NCBI GenBank assembly: GCA_958295955.1
Contig: OY282420.1
Location: forward strand, 1,998,435-2,062,434
DNA: 64,000 bases
DNA from: an uncultured Bryobacterales bacterium
Lineage (GTDB): Bacteria; Acidobacteriota; Terriglobia; Bryobacterales; UBA6623
Direction of reading: 5' to 3'
This document shows, one piece after another, positions 37,161 through 45,072 of this stretch. Under the pieces are notes generated by a model. That model had not been told where the DNA came from. It worked only from the letters and a program-made list of their open reading frames with translations, and ran no database searches. A program made the translations under genes and the position numbers. Each line of letters opens with the position of its first letter. Position 1 is the stretch's first letter.

Positions 37161-38462
37161 ATGGAACCCCTCAAGCAAACCAAAGAAGTCACCCGTAGAA
37201 ACTTCATGTCCGGCTCGACCGGAACCGCGGCCGCGGCGGCCGCCGGCTTCCAAATCGTTCGCCCCGGAACGCTCCGCGGCCAGATCAAGGAAAAGATGAC
37301 GGTCGGCCTCGTCGGCTGCGGCGGGCGCGGCACTCGCGGCGTCGCCGAGGCGGTGCGCGGCAACCCGAACTACGAGCTCAAGGCCATGGGCGACATTTTC
37401 GAGGACCAGCTCGAAAAGTCGCTGCGCCGTCTGCGCGACTCCGACGAGTTCGAACCCGCAGTCCGCAAGCAAATTCAAGTCGATCCCGAAAACCGTTACA
37501 TCGGCTTCGACGCTTACAAGAAAGTCATCGACTCGGGCGTCGATATCGTCTTTCTGCATACGCCTCCCGGCTGGCGGCCGCTGCACTTCGAATACGCGGT
37601 CAACGCCGGCAAGCACATCTTCGCCGAGAAACCGCTGGCGACCGATTGCATGGGCGCGCAGAAGATGATCCGCTTGGCGAAGGAATCCGAGGCGAAAAAG
37701 CTGACCGTCATGATCGGGGCGCAGCGCCGCTCGCAGAAAGAGTACGTCGATTCGGTCAAGCGCATCCAGGACGGCGAGATCGGCGACGTCGTCGCGACCT
37801 ACGCCAACTGGGTTTCGGGGCCGGTCATCAAGGGCGCCGACTTCGAGGAAAAGCTCGAAGCCGAAACGCTGGCCTGGCAGCAGCGCGCCTGGTATTCCCA
37901 CGTCTGGATCTGCGGCGACCAGATCGTCGAGCAGCACCTGCACAACATCGACGTCATCAACTGGGTTATGGGCGACACGCACCCGGTCAGCGTCGTCGCC
38001 TCCGGTGGCGCGATCTGGCGGCCGCAGGAGAAGCTTTACGGCAACATCTACGACCACGTTTACGCCGACTTCGTATACGCCAACGGCGTACGCTTGACCA
38101 GCCACTGCCGCCAGTATCCCGAACGCAAGGTACGCCGCGTCAACGAGTTGGTCGTCGGCACGCGCGGCCGCTCGACGGTCCGCGACTTGGGCGCGCCGTC
38201 GAAAACCAGCCCCTACGTGCAGGAGCACATCGACATGCTGGCCTCGATTCAAGGCTCCGGCCCGTATCAGAACCGCGCCCTGGCGGTAGCCTATTCGACG
38301 ATGACCGCCATCATGGGCCGCGAGTCGGCCTACTCCGGGCTGGAGATCACCTGGGACATGGTCATGAACTCCAAGCAGAACCTGATTCCCGACAACCCGT
38401 CGCTGAACAAGACGTTCGATGTCCCGCCGCTGCCGCGTCCCGGAGAGTACGAGTTCATTTAG
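37161..38462 (+). CDS. Gfo/Idh/MocA family oxidoreductase, Tat-exported
   Basis: 433 residues. A twin-arginine signal (VTRRNFMSGSTGTAAAAAAG) predicts Tat export with its cofactor already bound. The Rossmann part has VGLVGCGGRGTRG, and EKPLATDCMGAQKM carries the conserved EKP lysine; the C-terminal half has EQHLHNIDVINW with the active-site His. Such proteins oxidise or isomerise sugars and inositol derivatives with NAD(P). A TTACAAT box lies 40 nt upstream. It is followed by a dioxygenase and a symporter in the same direction. Confidence 0.88.
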   Translation: MEPLKQTKEVTRRNFMSGSTGTAAAAAAGFQIVRPGTLRGQIKEKMTVGLVGCGGRGTRGVAEAVRGNPNYELKAMGDIFEDQLEKSLRRLRDSDEFEPAVRKQIQVDPENRYIGFDAYKKVIDSGVDIVFLHTPPGWRPLHFEYAVNAGKHIFAEKPLATDCMGAQKMIRLAKESEAKKLTVMIGAQRRSQKEYVDSVKRIQDGEIGDVVATYANWVSGPVIKGADFEEKLEAETLAWQQRAWYSHVWICGDQIVEQHLHNIDVINWVMGDTHPVSVVASGGAIWRPQEKLYGNIYDHVYADFVYANGVRLTSHCRQYPERKVRRVNELVVGTRGRSTVRDLGAPSKTSPYVQEHIDMLASIQGSGPYQNRALAVAYSTMTAIMGRESAYSGLEITWDMVMNSKQNLIPDNPSLNKTFDVPPLPRPGEYEFI

Positions 38463-38533
38463 GACGGCATCGGGGCGGAGGCTCCGCGGCGCGCAAAGAG
38501 TCCGCCGGCGCGGGGCGGCAGAGAAGCGGAGTT

Positions 38534-39367
38534 ATGCAGCCTCCCAGGAAATTCGCCATTACGCCGGAATTGGACGAGATCGAACGGCTCGACCGCTTGA
38601 TCGTCTTTCACCCCGCGCGCGCGGAGGCGCCGGAAATCCTGTCGCCGCGGCAGATCGCCGAGTACAACGCGAACGGATACTTGAGCGGCTTGCGCATCTT
38701 TTCGGACGCGGAAATCGGGGACATCCGCTCGCGGTTCGACAGGCTGTTGGCAGAAGTCATGCAAGCGGGCGGCGACAGTTACTCCATCAGCTCGGCCCAT
38801 CTCAAGCACGCCGATGCCTACGACTTACTGACCGACAGGCGCATCGTCGCCTATGCCGGCGACCTGCTGGGCGAGAACGTGGTCGGCTGGGGGGCGCACT
38901 ATTTCTGCAAGATGCCCGGCGACGGCAAAAGCGTTTCGTGGCACCAGGACGCAAGCTACTGGCCGCTGACGCCGGCGCATACCGTCACCGTCTGGCTGGC
39001 CATCGACGACGCCGATGCCGAGAACGCCTGCATGCGTTTCATTTCGGGATCGCACCTGCGCGGCCGCATCGCCTTCGAGAAAAGCGCGGAGGATGAGTCG
39101 AACGTGCTCAACCAGACCGTCCCCGACGCCGGCCGCTTCGGCGCTCCCGTGGACAACGCGCTGCAAGCCGGCGAGATCTCGCTGCACTCCGACCTGCTGC
39201 TGCACGGCTCGGACGCCAACGCCTCGGGTCGCCGCCGCTGCGGGCTCACGCTGCGCTATTGCCACGCCGCGGTGCGCGCCTACCTCGACTGGAACCTGAA
39301 GGGCGTGGTCGTCCGCGGCAGCGACCCGGACGGCCACTGGGCAAACCCGGCGCGGCCCGGCGCGTAG
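38534..39367 (+). CDS. Phytanoyl-CoA dioxygenase family protein
   Basis: 277 residues from ATG 38534, with GCGGAG before it. The Fe(II)/2-oxoglutarate site is HQDAS (His and Asp, about 137-139) and a distal His in LLLHGSDANASGRRR, with Arg for 2-oxoglutarate. Family members hydroxylate lipids, small metabolites or peptides; no substrate can be assigned. It is 71 nt after the Gfo/Idh/MocA gene, so probably shares its function or transcript. Confidence 0.85.
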   Translation: MQPPRKFAITPELDEIERLDRLIVFHPARAEAPEILSPRQIAEYNANGYLSGLRIFSDAEIGDIRSRFDRLLAEVMQAGGDSYSISSAHLKHADAYDLLTDRRIVAYAGDLLGENVVGWGAHYFCKMPGDGKSVSWHQDASYWPLTPAHTVTVWLAIDDADAENACMRFISGSHLRGRIAFEKSAEDESNVLNQTVPDAGRFGAPVDNALQAGEISLHSDLLLHGSDANASGRRRCGLTLRYCHAAVRAYLDWNLKGVVVRGSDPDGHWANPARPGA

Positions 39368-39408
39368 CCTTTCCGGCGAGTTCCGATTCGCTACACTGGT
39401 CAAACCTC

Positions 39409-41034
39409 ATGTTCGGCGCGGAACTGCGAATTCCCCCTCTCGACCTGGGCATCATCATCGCCTACATGCTCGGCATCCTGGCCATCGGGATTCTGTCGAC
39501 GCGGCGCCGCAAGATGACCGGCGAGGCGTACTTTCTCGCCGGACGCTCGCTCGGCTGGGTGATGATCGGCGCGGCCTTGTTCGCCTCGAACATCTCGACG
39601 ATCCATCTGGTCGGACTGGCGGCGTCGGGCTACAACGAGGGCCTCGTCTGGGGAAATTTCGAGTGGGCGGCGGCGTTCACGCTGATCGTCCTGTCGTTGT
39701 TCTTTGCTCCCTTCTACTTCCGCAACAAGATTGAAACGCTGCCCGAGTATCTGGAGCGGCGCTTCAATCCCGCCGCGCGTTCCTTCCTGGCGTTCATGGC
39801 GATTCTGGGCGCCGTGTTCATTCACATCGGCATGAGCCTCTACGCCGGCGCCAAGGTATTCGAGCAGTTCTTCGGCTTCGACGTGGTCATCTCGATCCTG
39901 ATCATTTCGACCGTCACGGGCATTTACACCGTCCTGGGCGGCCTGCGGGCCGTAGTCGTCACCGAAACCGTCCAGACGGTGCTGCTCATCGGCGGATCGA
40001 TCGTCGTGACGATTCTCGCGATCATGGCGCTGCCCGAGCACGGCATCACGACGATGGCGGAGTTCAAGGCGGAGTTGCGGCCGCGCCAGTTGAGCATGCT
40101 CTGGACCGACAACTCGGTCGGCCTCGCCTGGTACTCCGTGCTGCTCGGCTACCCCGTGCTCGGCATCTGGTACTGGTGTACCGACCAGACGATCGTGCAG
40201 CGCGTGCTGGCCGCGAAATCCGAGCGCGACGCGCAAATCGGCCCGTTGTTCGCGGGTTTCATCAAGATCCTGCCGATCTTCATCCTGGTGCTGCCGGGCG
40301 TCATCGGCTACGCGCTTTACCGCGAAGACATCGGCGCCGACGCCAACCAGGTATTGCCGACGTTGATTCAGCGGCTGGTGCCTACCGGGCTCAAGGGACT
40401 GATCTCCGCCGGTCTGCTGGCCGCGCTGATGAGCACCATCGCCGCGGCTCTCAACAGTTGCGGCACGCTCTTCGCAGTCGATATCGTCGGACGCCTCCGC
40501 CCGAACATCACCGATGCGGCGCAGGTTCGCATCGGCCGCTGGAGCGCGGTTGCGGTCATGGCGCTGGCCATGCTCTGGTCGACGCAGGGCGACAAGTTCG
40601 GCAGCATTTTCGAGGCGGTTCAGGAGATCGGCGCGGCGCTGGCGCCGGCCATCACGACCGTGTTCCTGTGGGGCGTGTTTTGGCGCAGGGGCACCGGGCA
40701 GGCCGCCGTCACGACGCTCGTTTTCGGCTTCACGATGGGCGCGGCGGCGTTCGTCCTCGACTTCAAGGACGCGGAGGGCTTCAAGACGATCACCGACGGC
40801 TGGGGAATTCCCTTCATGCTGCAAGCGTTCTACATGACGGCGATCTGCAGCGCGGTCTTCGTCGCCGTGAGCAAAATGACGCCTCCGCCGCCGCCGGAAA
40901 AGACCGAAGGACTGACCTGGGAGAAACCGCTGAGCGCCCTCACGCGCCGTTGGGAAGGCGCCGGCATGGACCCGCGGCGCCTGGCCGCCGCCCTCTTCGC
41001 GACGATCTCGCTGCTGTACTTGATTTTCCATTAG
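39409..41034 (+). CDS. Sodium:solute symporter (SSS family)
   Basis: 541 residues from ATG 39409; the frame is open further upstream but that part overlaps the dioxygenase gene. At least 13 hydrophobic helices are visible. Typical SSS motifs: YFLAGRSLGWVMIGAALFASNIST, and VLGGLRAVVVTETVQTVLLIGG, and SAGLLAALMSTIAAALNSCGTLFAVDI for the sodium site. It probably imports a sugar or related solute that feeds the oxidoreductase. A TACACT box is 11 nt before the start. The 173 bp after it contain no gene I recognise. Confidence 0.9.
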   Translation: MFGAELRIPPLDLGIIIAYMLGILAIGILSTRRRKMTGEAYFLAGRSLGWVMIGAALFASNISTIHLVGLAASGYNEGLVWGNFEWAAAFTLIVLSLFFAPFYFRNKIETLPEYLERRFNPAARSFLAFMAILGAVFIHIGMSLYAGAKVFEQFFGFDVVISILIISTVTGIYTVLGGLRAVVVTETVQTVLLIGGSIVVTILAIMALPEHGITTMAEFKAELRPRQLSMLWTDNSVGLAWYSVLLGYPVLGIWYWCTDQTIVQRVLAAKSERDAQIGPLFAGFIKILPIFILVLPGVIGYALYREDIGADANQVLPTLIQRLVPTGLKGLISAGLLAALMSTIAAALNSCGTLFAVDIVGRLRPNITDAAQVRIGRWSAVAVMALAMLWSTQGDKFGSIFEAVQEIGAALAPAITTVFLWGVFWRRGTGQAAVTTLVFGFTMGAAAFVLDFKDAEGFKTITDGWGIPFMLQAFYMTAICSAVFVAVSKMTPPPPPEKTEGLTWEKPLSALTRRWEGAGMDPRRLAAALFATISLLYLIFH

Positions 41035-41207
41035 GCGCGGCCAAGACCTCGAAAAATGGCAGCGGCGGCATTTCGGTCACTCCTTCGACTGCCGTACTCA
41101 ATCGGAGGCTCGGCGCCTCGCTGCGGGCGACGCTCAAGCTCACGGCGGCTCTGCGCGGCGCCCCGATAAGCGCCTGCCCCGAACAGCCGCGATGCAGAGG
41201 GGAACGC

Positions 41208-41591
41208 CTACGCCGCCGGCCGGTCTTCGAATAAGGCGAACGTCGCCAGCGCCTCGGCGACGTGCGTTGCGCCGCAATGCACTTCGACCCGGGCAACCAT
41301 CACTCTGCGCCCGGCGCGCAGGATGTATGAGCGGGCGCGCAACTCGCCATCGACCGCCGGCTCGAGATAATTGATCTTCAGTTCGATCGTGGTCCCGCGC
41401 CGCTTGAGCACCTTCGTCAGCGCCACGCCGACGGCCGCATCGGCAAGAGTCGCCGTTACGCCGCCGTGAACAACGCCCGCGCCGTTCTGGTGCTCGCGCT
41501 TGAGCGGCAGCCGCAGCGTGGCGCCGTCCTCGTGAAGCGCGGCGATCTCCATGCCGAGGACCCGATTGAAGTTGCCGGCGCTGAACGGCAC
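41208..41591 (-). CDS. PaaI-type hotdog thioesterase
   Basis: 127 residues. NGAGVVHGGVTATLADAAVGVAL is the PaaI/YdiI signature: HGG with the catalytic Asp on the following helix. It hydrolyses acyl- or phenylacetyl-CoA type thioesters. It diverges from the redoxin gene across a 69-bp gap. Confidence 0.85.
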   Translation of the reverse strand: MPFSAGNFNRVLGMEIAALHEDGATLRLPLKREHQNGAGVVHGGVTATLADAAVGVALTKVLKRRGTTIELKINYLEPAVDGELRARSYILRAGRRVMVARVEVHCGATHVAEALATFALFEDRPAA

Positions 41592-41660
41592 CCTTCAGTT
41601 TCGCGCAAGCGAGGCCCGCGCGCACGGCAGGCGGCAGTCGGTAACAATGGAAAGAGAAGC

Positions 41661-42821
41661 GTGCGGCGCCTCCTCGCATTTCCGCTCCTGTTTTCGCTGT
41701 GCCTGCCGGCGGCTGCCGAGCGCCGGGCGGAGGAACTTCTCAAATGCACGGGCGAGCTCTACCGCAACGCCGCGAGCTACCACTTTCTGGCCCGCGAACG
41801 GACGGCGACCCAAGGCAAGGACGCACGGAAGACGACTCGCCGGGTGGTTATGACCGCGCGCGGCGGCGAGGGGCGCTCGCGCGTCGAGTTCGACGACGGC
41901 GTCAACGCCGGCATCGCGGTGGACGACGGCGTCAACCGCTGGGTGTACCTACCTCCGGCCGGACAGTACACGAAACGGCCTGCCGGCGGCGCTGCGCTCC
42001 CCGTCGTGGACGGTCTCGACTTCGGATCGCTCGCCAAGCGCTTCATCGACCGCTATGCGATCGTCGGCGAGCGCATCGTCGCAGCGAAGATCGCAGGAAC
42101 CGAACCGCAGGCGGTGAACGGGGCAGCCGTCGATTGCGTCGTCGTGGACGCGGAGTACGGCCCTCCGCCGGGGCTGCGGGACGGAAAGATCGAGCGGCGG
42201 TTCTGGATCGACCGGCAATCGCTCGTGGTCGTTCGCGAGCGTTCGACGGCAATCATGGAGACGCCCCAAGCCGGAAGCCCCGTCGAAACGATCCAGGAAA
42301 TCCGTTTCGACACCGCGCGCGCCGGCAAGCCCGTTGCCCAGGATGTCTTCCACTTTACTCCGCCGCGCGGCGCCCGCTTGGTCGCGTCGTTCGCCGCAAC
42401 CGGCGGCGCAACGGAAGGGCCGGCGCCGGATTTCACACTGACCGGCCCGGACGGCCAATCCGTGCGGCTTTCCTCGCTGCGGGGCAAGGTCGTCCTGCTC
42501 GATTTCTGGGCGACCTGGTGCGCGCCGTGCCGCTACGACATGCCCTTCGTGCAGCAGTTGCACGAGGAGTTGCAAGCGCGCGGCCTGGCAGTTTTCGGCG
42601 TCAACGCGGAAGACGGCGCGAAAGCGGCGAACTACCTGCGCCGGTTCGGCTACACGTTTCCGAATTTGCTCGACCGGCCGCCGACCGTCTCGCGGCTCTA
42701 CCGGGTTCGCTCGCTACCCACCTTCGTCGTCATCGACCGCCAAGGCAACCTTTCCAGCTACATGCAGGGAACCCGCAGCAAAGAGCAATTGCGCCTCGCC
42801 GTGATGGAGGCCGGCCTGTAG
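41661..42821 (+). CDS. Exported protein with LolA/DUF2092-like domain and TlpA-type thioredoxin domain
   Basis: 386 residues from GTG 41661, chosen because it gives a signal peptide (RRLLAFPLLFSLCLPAAA) after an AAAGAGAAG site; AACAAT 12 nt upstream is a likely -10. Residues about 25-240 resemble the outer-membrane lipoprotein-carrier-like DUF2092 beta fold. From about 255 there is a redoxin with WATWCAPC (Cys287, Cys290), SLPTFVVID and so on, which reduces disulfides in the periplasm. The two parts together recur in acidobacteria. Confidence 0.82.
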   Translation: MRRLLAFPLLFSLCLPAAAERRAEELLKCTGELYRNAASYHFLARERTATQGKDARKTTRRVVMTARGGEGRSRVEFDDGVNAGIAVDDGVNRWVYLPPAGQYTKRPAGGAALPVVDGLDFGSLAKRFIDRYAIVGERIVAAKIAGTEPQAVNGAAVDCVVVDAEYGPPPGLRDGKIERRFWIDRQSLVVVRERSTAIMETPQAGSPVETIQEIRFDTARAGKPVAQDVFHFTPPRGARLVASFAATGGATEGPAPDFTLTGPDGQSVRLSSLRGKVVLLDFWATWCAPCRYDMPFVQQLHEELQARGLAVFGVNAEDGAKAANYLRRFGYTFPNLLDRPPTVSRLYRVRSLPTFVVIDRQGNLSSYMQGTRSKEQLRLAVMEAGL

Positions 42822-42852
42822 CGCGCCCTTTCCCCGCAACCCGAGATTCCCC

Positions 42853-43704
42853 ATGCCATCCCCGCGCGCCAACAACTACATCCTGATTATTTTCGATAGC
42901 TGCCGCTACGATTCGTTCGTCGCCGCAAACCCGAAAACGCTGCGGAAGCTCGGCAGCCTCGAACAGCGCTGGTCATACGCCTCGTGGACCGCGCCGTCGC
43001 ACTACAACTTGCTGATGGGGCTGCTGCCGCACCAAAGTCCGCGGCAGGTTTACGCTTCAGAGTATTACAAGAACGATTTCTTCAAGTTCAACGAGCGGCT
43101 CGGCGCCGCCGACATCGAGTTCAAGTCGCTCGTGCCGCAATTGTATTTCCCGACCTTTCTGCAACGGAAACTGAACTACCGCACGCACGCGATGGTTTCG
43201 CTGCCGGTGTTGAACCCGAAGACGATCTTGAACACGGGCTTCGACTCTTTCCGGCTGATGCCCCGCCACAACGACATGCGGGCGATGCTGCGCGAGATGC
43301 GCTTTCCCGAGGACCGGCCGTCGTTTTACATCCTCAACGTGGGCGAGACTCATTATCCGTATGCGCTGCCCGACGAGCCGCCGAACGAATGGCCCCGCGT
43401 CAGCGGCGTTCACGGCGTCTTCAAACACCTCGACGAGCACATCGTCGGCGGGAAGCTCGTTCCCGGCGCCGAGAAATTTTTCGATCAAGCCAAGCTCGAT
43501 CTGCTGCGCGACCGCCAAGTGAAGGCCATCCAACACCTCGACCGGGTGATCGAGGAGCTATTCGATCTCGTGCCGGAAAACACCTACGTCACGGTCACCG
43601 CCGACCACGGCGAGCTTTTCGGCGAAGACGGCTATTTCGGCCACGGGCCGATTCAGCACGACAAGGTCTTCGAGGTGCCCTTCATCGAGGGCCGCATCCG
43701 GTAG
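42853..43704 (+). CDS. Sulfatase/alkaline-phosphatase-superfamily protein (short)
   Basis: 283 residues. Metal-site patterns of the superfamily are present: IIFDSCRYDSF at the start and VTADHGELFGEDGYFGHG near the end, with His in GETHYPYALP. The nucleophile is most likely the serine of WTAPSHYNLLMG; there is no C/S-x-P-x-R sulfatase signature, so it is probably a phosphodiesterase/phosphotransferase or an inactive relative. No signal peptide. It converges with the following minus-strand gene. Confidence 0.72.
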   Translation: MPSPRANNYILIIFDSCRYDSFVAANPKTLRKLGSLEQRWSYASWTAPSHYNLLMGLLPHQSPRQVYASEYYKNDFFKFNERLGAADIEFKSLVPQLYFPTFLQRKLNYRTHAMVSLPVLNPKTILNTGFDSFRLMPRHNDMRAMLREMRFPEDRPSFYILNVGETHYPYALPDEPPNEWPRVSGVHGVFKHLDEHIVGGKLVPGAEKFFDQAKLDLLRDRQVKAIQHLDRVIEELFDLVPENTYVTVTADHGELFGEDGYFGHGPIQHDKVFEVPFIEGRIR

Positions 43705-43707
43705 CGG

Positions 43708-44907
43708 CTACAGCGGCAGTATCTCTTCGCGCAGCGGATCGAACTTCAGCCGGCGCTTTTGCAGGTAAGCGATGTTGCCCAAGTGCGACGCCTGCGCGGA
43801 GCGGTGACCGATCCAGACATCGCCGTTGGGCTTCTCGCGGCTCTTCACGCAGTCGATGAAGTTGTCCACGTGATCTTGCGTCATGTTGCCGATAAAAGGC
43901 TGCACGACGGGCGGCTGATCGGGATCGGGAGTGTGCCACTCGTAGCGTTGTCGCGTAATCCACAGCCGACCCTCGGTGCCCACGACCTCGACGCCCGCGC
44001 CGCGCAGGCCCGGCGCCAGCGTGGCCTCGAAAGTTGCGGTCCACTCGGCGGGGTAGTCGAGCAGGCAGTTGATCGTGTCCGGGGCGGTGCGGCCGTCCTT
44101 GTAGTGATAAATGCCGCCGGAGGCAACCGCCGCCACGGGGTTGTCCTGCTCCATGAACATGTGGACGACGTCGATCCAGTGGGTGAACAAGTCGGTGATC
44201 TGACCGCCGCCGTATTCCAGGTATGCGCGGAAGTTGAAGTACTGTTTCGGGTCGTAGTCGCGCCATTTGACCGGACCCAGGAAGCGCCCCCAGTCGAGGT
44301 TCGAGGGCCGGGTCGCGTACTGCTCGGGGTAGGGCCGCAGATGGGCGCCGTTGCCGTACCACCACGTCCGGGCCAGCGTCACCTTGCCGATAGCGCCGGT
44401 GTCGAAGTATTTTTCCTTGGCCATCAGGTAGTGCTTGCCGGATCGCTGCTGCATGCCTACCTGGCAGACGCGGCCGTTCATGCGCACGGCCTTGACGATC
44501 TGCGGCCCCTCTTCGATGCGCAGCGTCAGCGGCTTCTCACAGTAGATGTCTTTGCCGGCGTTGGCGGCGTCGATGGCGATGCCGGCGTGCCAGTGGTCGG
44601 GAGTCGCGATCAAGACCGCATCGACGTCTTTCGCTTCGAGGAGCTTCTCGTGGAACTTGTAGCCTTTGGCGTTCGGCGCGATCTCGGCCGCCTCGTCGAT
44701 GCGCGCGCTGAAGACATCGCAGAGCGCCGTCGGGTTGACGTTGGGGTTCTGGGTGAAGCTCCTGAAAACCGAACGCCCGCGGCCGCCGCAGCCGATCAAG
44801 CCCATGTTGACCTTTTCGTTTGCGCCAAGGATGCGGGCGTAAGAAGCGGCGGTAAACGCGGCTGCGGAACGGAACAAATCACGGCGGCGCCATTTCTTCT
44901 TTGACAT
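43708..44907 (-). CDS. Gfo/Idh/MocA family oxidoreductase, Tat-type signal
   Basis: 399 residues from ATG 44907. The N-terminus KKWRRRDLFRSAAAFTAAS resembles a Tat signal. The Rossmann section has GLIGCGGRGRSVF, LIATPDHWHAGIAIDA and CEKPLTLRIEEG with the EKP lysine; the second half has YGGGQITDLFTHWIDVVH with the active-site His. It acts on sugars or related compounds with NAD(P), probably in the periplasm. It is only distantly similar to the 37161 gene. Confidence 0.88.
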   Translation of the reverse strand: MSKKKWRRRDLFRSAAAFTAASYARILGANEKVNMGLIGCGGRGRSVFRSFTQNPNVNPTALCDVFSARIDEAAEIAPNAKGYKFHEKLLEAKDVDAVLIATPDHWHAGIAIDAANAGKDIYCEKPLTLRIEEGPQIVKAVRMNGRVCQVGMQQRSGKHYLMAKEKYFDTGAIGKVTLARTWWYGNGAHLRPYPEQYATRPSNLDWGRFLGPVKWRDYDPKQYFNFRAYLEYGGGQITDLFTHWIDVVHMFMEQDNPVAAVASGGIYHYKDGRTAPDTINCLLDYPAEWTATFEATLAPGLRGAGVEVVGTEGRLWITRQRYEWHTPDPDQPPVVQPFIGNMTQDHVDNFIDCVKSREKPNGDVWIGHRSAQASHLGNIAYLQKRRLKFDPLREEILPL

Positions 44908-45027
44908 CGGCACAATGTTAGCATGTTGCGCATTCCCGAAAAGACGCGGGAGGCGCTTTTTTAGAAGAAGATATATACCGAACGTCCGGCCGCCGCCGGC
45001 GTCCGGTTGGGGAAAGCCGCGATCCGC

Positions 45028-45033
45028 TAGAAT
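45028..45033 (+). promoter_or_regulatory. -10 box (TAGAAT) of the TonB-dependent receptor gene
   Basis: TAGAAT lies 39 nt before ATG 45073 and 6 nt before an in-frame TTG at 45040. If leaderless starts are usual here, the TTG may be the true start. The divergent 165-bp gap also contains the promoter of the minus-strand oxidoreductase. Confidence 0.4.
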
Positions 45034-45072
45034 GGCGGCTTGGGCTGCCGTCCATGCCGCTTCCCTCCTGAA